Source: Deltaproteobacteria bacterium (GTDB lineage: Bacteria > Myxococcota_A > Polyangia > Polyangiales > JADJMO01). From it: a stretch of DNA of 64,000 nt. Below, one piece after another: positions 61,410 through 64,000 of the stretch. Positions within the stretch are counted from its first letter, which is position 1. Every line of letters starts with the position of its first letter. The notes beneath the pieces are model-generated. The model ran no database searches. It had not been told where the DNA came from and saw only the letters and a list, made by a program, of their open reading frames with translations. The position numbers and the translations under genes are program-made. The stretch lies in assembly GCA_025363655.1 (NCBI GenBank), contig JANYDK010000145.1:124001-188000 (forward strand), read 5' to 3'.

Positions 61410-61423
61410 TGAAACGTGTTTCA
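61410..61423. promoter_or_regulatory. KstR-like operator, box J
   Basis: TGAAACGTGTTTCA, a perfect palindrome, ends 10 bp before the DUF35 start (61434) with no Shine-Dalgarno between. The divergent amidohydrolase-like gene starts at 61367. Confidence 0.78.
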
Positions 61424-61433
61424 CTTTTCACCG

Positions 61434-61889
61434 ATGGCGCTCACGGCACCTTACGTCCTCGAATACACCTATCGACGCAGCGTCGGCCCGGTGGTCGGGC
61501 AGTTCCTCACTGGCCTTCGCGATCAAAAATTCTTGGGGATGAAGACGTCCTCCGGCCGCATCTTGGTGCCGCCGCCGGAGAACGATCCCGAGACCGGCGA
61601 GACGCTCTCCGAGATGGTCGCGGTCGGTGACGCCGGCGTCGTCACCACCTGGAGCTGGGTCAGCGCCCCGCGAAAGAACCACCCGCTGCAGAAGCCGTTC
61701 GCCTGGGCGCTCGTGAAGCTCGACGGTGCCGACACGGCGATGCTCCACGTCGTCGACGTTGGAGAAGGCGGCATGGAGAAGATGTCGACGGGGATGCGCG
61801 TGCGTGCGCGTTGGAAGGCCGAACGCATCGGTCACGTGACCGACGTCGCGTGCTTCGAACCCGAGTCGCCGCAGGCGGTGACGCGATGA
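61434..61889 (+). CDS. DUF35-like OB-fold protein lacking the zinc ribbon
   Basis: The 151-residue protein opens with VLEYTYRRSVGPVVGQFLTG and has GVVTTWSWVSAP and FAWALVKLDGADTAMLHVVD, the OB-fold pattern of DUF35 proteins that partner thiolases. The cysteines of the rubredoxin-like ribbon are missing. It overlaps the next, zinc-bearing DUF35 gene by 4 bp. In mycobacteria the corresponding gene next to ltp3/ltp4 (Rv3521, about 303 residues) appears to be a single long protein, so these two small genes may be its split form. Confidence 0.8.
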   Translation: MALTAPYVLEYTYRRSVGPVVGQFLTGLRDQKFLGMKTSSGRILVPPPENDPETGETLSEMVAVGDAGVVTTWSWVSAPRKNHPLQKPFAWALVKLDGADTAMLHVVDVGEGGMEKMSTGMRVRARWKAERIGHVTDVACFEPESPQAVTR

Positions 61890-62392
61890 GCGAGCCGAAG
61901 CCGAAGCAGGACGAGCCGATCAAGCGCATGCTCGCGCCGGTGCGCCTCGAGTTCACCGTCAGCGCTGGACGCGACAAGACGGCTTTTCTCGGCGCGATCA
62001 TCGAAGGTCGCATCCTCGGTGGGCGCTGCCCTTCGTGCCGAAAAGTTTACGTGCCGCCGCGCGGCTGTCCGACGTGCGGGGTCGAGATGGTCGGCGACAT
62101 TCCCATCTCCGACCACGGCGTCGTCACCACCTTCTGCACCGTCAGCATCCCCTTCGAGGGGCAGACGATGAAGCTGCCCTACGTCTACGCCAGCATCGTC
62201 CTCGACGGCGCCGACGTGCCGATCTTCCACCTGGTCGACGGCATCGATGCGAAGGACGCACGCATGGGCCTTCGTGTGCGCGCCGATTGGCGACCACCGG
62301 CCGAGCGTAAACCGACGATGGAGAGCATTCGTGCGTTCGTGCCCACCGGCGAGCCCGACGCGGCGTTCGATACGTACAAGGAGCACTTGTGA
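61886..62392 (+). CDS. DUF35 OB-fold protein with zinc ribbon
   Basis: The 168-residue protein has the zinc ribbon Cys48-x2-Cys51 (GGRCPSCRKVYVPP) and Cys61-x2-Cys64 (CPTCGVEM), followed by the OB fold (GVVTTFCTVSIPF; LPYVYASIVLDGADVPIFHL). DUF35 proteins bind acyl-CoA and dock on lipid-transfer thiolases; the ChsH2-Ltp2 pair is a retro-aldolase in steroid side-chain cleavage. It overlaps both neighbours, and the thiolase ATG sits on its stop. Confidence 0.87.
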   Translation: MSEPKPKQDEPIKRMLAPVRLEFTVSAGRDKTAFLGAIIEGRILGGRCPSCRKVYVPPRGCPTCGVEMVGDIPISDHGVVTTFCTVSIPFEGQTMKLPYVYASIVLDGADVPIFHLVDGIDAKDARMGLRVRADWRPPAERKPTMESIRAFVPTGEPDAAFDTYKEHL

Positions 62393-63447
62393 TGGCTACG
62401 CGAGAAATCGCGGTGGTTTCGTTCGCGCAGACCAACTCTCGGCGGAACGAGCTCGACGAGACCGAGATGCTCTTGCCGGTGATCACCGAGGCCGTGAAGC
62501 GCTCGGGCATCGCGCGGAGCGACATCGGGTTCACCTGCTCGGGGAGCTGCGACTACCTCGGCGGACGTCCCTTCTCGTTCGTCATGGTCATCGACGCCAT
62601 CGGTGCTTGGCCGCCGATCGAGGAGTCGCACGTCGAGATGGACGGCGCCTTCGCGCTCTACGAAGCCTGGGTGCGCTTGCAGCACGGCGACATCGACGCT
62701 GCGCTCGTCTACGCGTTCGGAAAGTCGTCGCAGGGCGATCTTCCCGACGTGATGGTGACCCAGCTCGATCCTTACTACGTGGCGCCGCTCTGGCCCGATT
62801 CGATCAGCCTCGCGGCCCTCCAAGCGCGCGCGATGCTCGACGAGAAGCGCTGCACCGAGCTTGAAATGGCGGAAATCGCCGTACGGAATCGCAAGAGCGC
62901 GAAGGCCAATCCGCACGCGCATCTGAAGGGCGATCACCTGGCGGCGAACCTCCTCGGCGAGCCATACGCGGTCGCGCCGTTGCGCCGCCACGACTGTCCG
63001 CCGATCACCGATGGAGCGACGGCGATCGTCCTCGCCGCCGGCGATCTCGCGCGCAAGGTGTGCAAGCGGCCGGCGTTCATCCGGGGCATCGATCACCGCA
63101 TCGAGCCACACGCGCTCGGGCTTCGCGATCTGACGCGCTCACCGTCGACCAAGCTGGCGGGAGAACGCGCCGGCGTGGGCAAGGGGAAGATCGACGTCGC
63201 CGAGCTGCACGCGCCCTTCACCCACCAAGAGGTCATTCTCCGCGATGCGCTCGGGCTCGGCGCCGAGGTCGACGTCAACCCCTCGGGGGGCGCGCTCGGA
63301 GCGAACCCGATGATGGTCGCCGGCCTCAACCGCATCGGCGAAGCGGCGCAACGAATCCTCGACGGCAAGGCCAACCGCGTGCTCGCGCATGCGACCTCGG
63401 GGCCGTGCCTGCAACAGAACCTGGTGTGCGTGCTGGAGGCCGAGTGA
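62392..63447 (+). CDS. Lipid-transfer-type thiolase (Ltp4-like)
   Basis: The 351-residue thiolase-fold protein (EIAVVSFAQTNSRRNELDE; SISLAALQARAMLDE; NPSGGALGANPMMVAGLNRI; SGPCLQQNLVCVLEAE) is of the SCP-x/Ltp class. The usual thiolase nucleophile region reads ESHVEMDGAFALYEAW, without the normal Cys. That agrees with Ltp proteins acting as retro-aldolases or partners, not as thiolases. ATG 62392 overlaps the DUF35 stop. Order DUF35, Ltp, Ltp matches Rv3521-Rv3523. Confidence 0.84.
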   Translation: MATREIAVVSFAQTNSRRNELDETEMLLPVITEAVKRSGIARSDIGFTCSGSCDYLGGRPFSFVMVIDAIGAWPPIEESHVEMDGAFALYEAWVRLQHGDIDAALVYAFGKSSQGDLPDVMVTQLDPYYVAPLWPDSISLAALQARAMLDEKRCTELEMAEIAVRNRKSAKANPHAHLKGDHLAANLLGEPYAVAPLRRHDCPPITDGATAIVLAAGDLARKVCKRPAFIRGIDHRIEPHALGLRDLTRSPSTKLAGERAGVGKGKIDVAELHAPFTHQEVILRDALGLGAEVDVNPSGGALGANPMMVAGLNRIGEAAQRILDGKANRVLAHATSGPCLQQNLVCVLEAE

Positions 63448-64000
63448 TGGAGCGCTGTGCGGTCATCGGAGTCGGTCAGACGAAGCACGCGGCTAAGCGC
63501 GACGATTTGTCGATGATTGGGCTCGTTCGCGAGGCCGCGACGCGCGCCCTCGAGGACGCGGGCCTGACGTTCCGCGACATCGACGCGGTCGTCATCGGCA
63601 AGGCGCCCGACATGTTCGAGGGCGTGATGATGCCCGAGCTCTTCCTCGCCGAAGCCCTCGGCGCGGTCGGCAAGCCGATGATGCGCGTGCACACCGCGGG
63701 CAGCGTCGGCGGCTCGACGGCGATCGTCGCCGCGCATCTGGTCTCGGCGGGCATTCATCAGCGGGTCCTCACGGTCGCCTACGAGAAGCAGTCCGAGAGC
63801 GACGCGATGTGGGCGCTCTCGCCGAAGTATCCCTTTCAGCCTCCGCTGATGGCGGGGGCCGGTGGCTACTTCGCGCCGCTCATTCGCGCGTACATTCGAC
63901 GCTCGAACGCGCCGAACGACGTCGGCGTCCGCGTGGCGGTGAAAGACCGCTTGAACGCGCTGAAGAACCCCTACGCACACCTGAAAATGCCGGAAATCTC
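63447..64000 (+). CDS. Lipid-transfer-type thiolase (Ltp3-like), 3' end outside window
   Basis: The first 184 residues are visible from ATG 63447, which overlaps the previous stop (TGATG). CAVIGVGQTKHAAKRDDLSM opens the fold. The position equivalent to the thiolase Cys lies in MRVHTAGSVGGSTAIVAAHL, where Ser/Gly replace Cys. HLVSAGIHQRVLTVAYEKQS follows. It forms the end of the visible box J operon and likely teams with the preceding Ltp4-like protein and the DUF35 pair. Confidence 0.83.
   Translation, partial: MERCAVIGVGQTKHAAKRDDLSMIGLVREAATRALEDAGLTFRDIDAVVIGKAPDMFEGVMMPELFLAEALGAVGKPMMRVHTAGSVGGSTAIVAAHLVSAGIHQRVLTVAYEKQSESDAMWALSPKYPFQPPLMAGAGGYFAPLIRAYIRRSNAPNDVGVRVAVKDRLNALKNPYAHLKMPEI

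Overview
The window is about two-thirds G+C, gene-dense and Gram-negative in character. Outer-membrane proteins (a TonB-dependent receptor with an N-terminal TonB-C-like domain and a FadL-type channel) sit beside Asp/Ser/Thr- and Cys-rich lipoproteins with EGF- and sushi-like repeats. That mix suggests a myxobacterium (Myxococcota, perhaps Polyangiales). This is inference from protein style; the window has no rRNA, tRNA, CRISPR array or recognisable insertion sequence, and no gene-free stretch longer than 300 bases (the longest gaps are 20435-20599 and 48911-49055).

Almost everything outside 20.4-27.2 kb belongs to one steroid/sterol catabolic supercluster. It combines genes that in Mycobacterium tuberculosis belong to the KstR (side chain, rings A/B) and KstR2 (rings C/D) regulons. 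Region by region: 1-5494 (minus) lipoprotein, esterase and TonB receptor, a candidate uptake operon; 5594-15404 an SDR facing echA20-ipdA-ipdB-ipdC, an enoyl-CoA hydratase, a two-subunit acyl-CoA dehydrogenase, fadA6 and a second flavin reductase/oxygenase (C/D-ring degradation); 15417-17961 (minus) sterol-desaturase-like protein, membrane protein and TetR regulator; 18053-20434 alpha/beta hydrolase and wax ester synthase/DGAT; 27263-29240 (minus) SDR, SCP2 sterol carrier and echA19; 29321-32047 acyl-CoA dehydrogenase and acyl-CoA ligase; 32101-44850 a tightly packed operon of steroid P450, kshA, hsaA, hsaC, hsaD, hsaE, hsaG, hsaF, an acyl-CoA dehydrogenase pair, cofG and cofH; 44807-47207 (minus) cofE-cofD-cofC facing an F420:NADPH oxidoreductase; 47879-48910 an F420-type luciferase-like oxidoreductase; 49056-55862 lipoproteins, a FadL channel, a GMC oxidoreductase, a secreted protein and a serine esterase; 55932-64000 ferredoxin, aldehyde dehydrogenase, acyl-CoA ligase, alcohol dehydrogenase, a degenerate amidohydrolase, two DUF35 proteins and two lipid-transfer-type thiolases.

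The unifying signal is a set of ten 14-bp palindromes of the form TRRAACRYGTTYYA at 5555, 6403, 18002, 29254, 29299, 32079, 47224, 49013, 57726 and 61410. They match the mycobacterial KstR operator (TNNAACNNGTTNNA) and stand in front of nearly every operon named above. One lies between cofE and fno, and cofG-cofH end the operon that starts at the 32079 box. The whole de novo F420 pathway visible here therefore appears to be co-regulated with steroid breakdown.

The 20.4-27.2 kb island looks different. A two-gene module (a beta-domain protein and a 1020-residue peptidoglycan-binding, probably lytic protein) is flanked by imperfect ~95-bp direct repeats. It is followed by a DUF692/MNIO enzyme translationally coupled to a TIGR04222-like membrane protein with a Ser/Gly/Cys tail, a candidate peptide-modification system. 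No kstD, kshB, hsaB or 3-beta-HSD gene is visible, so the pathway must be completed elsewhere in the genome.
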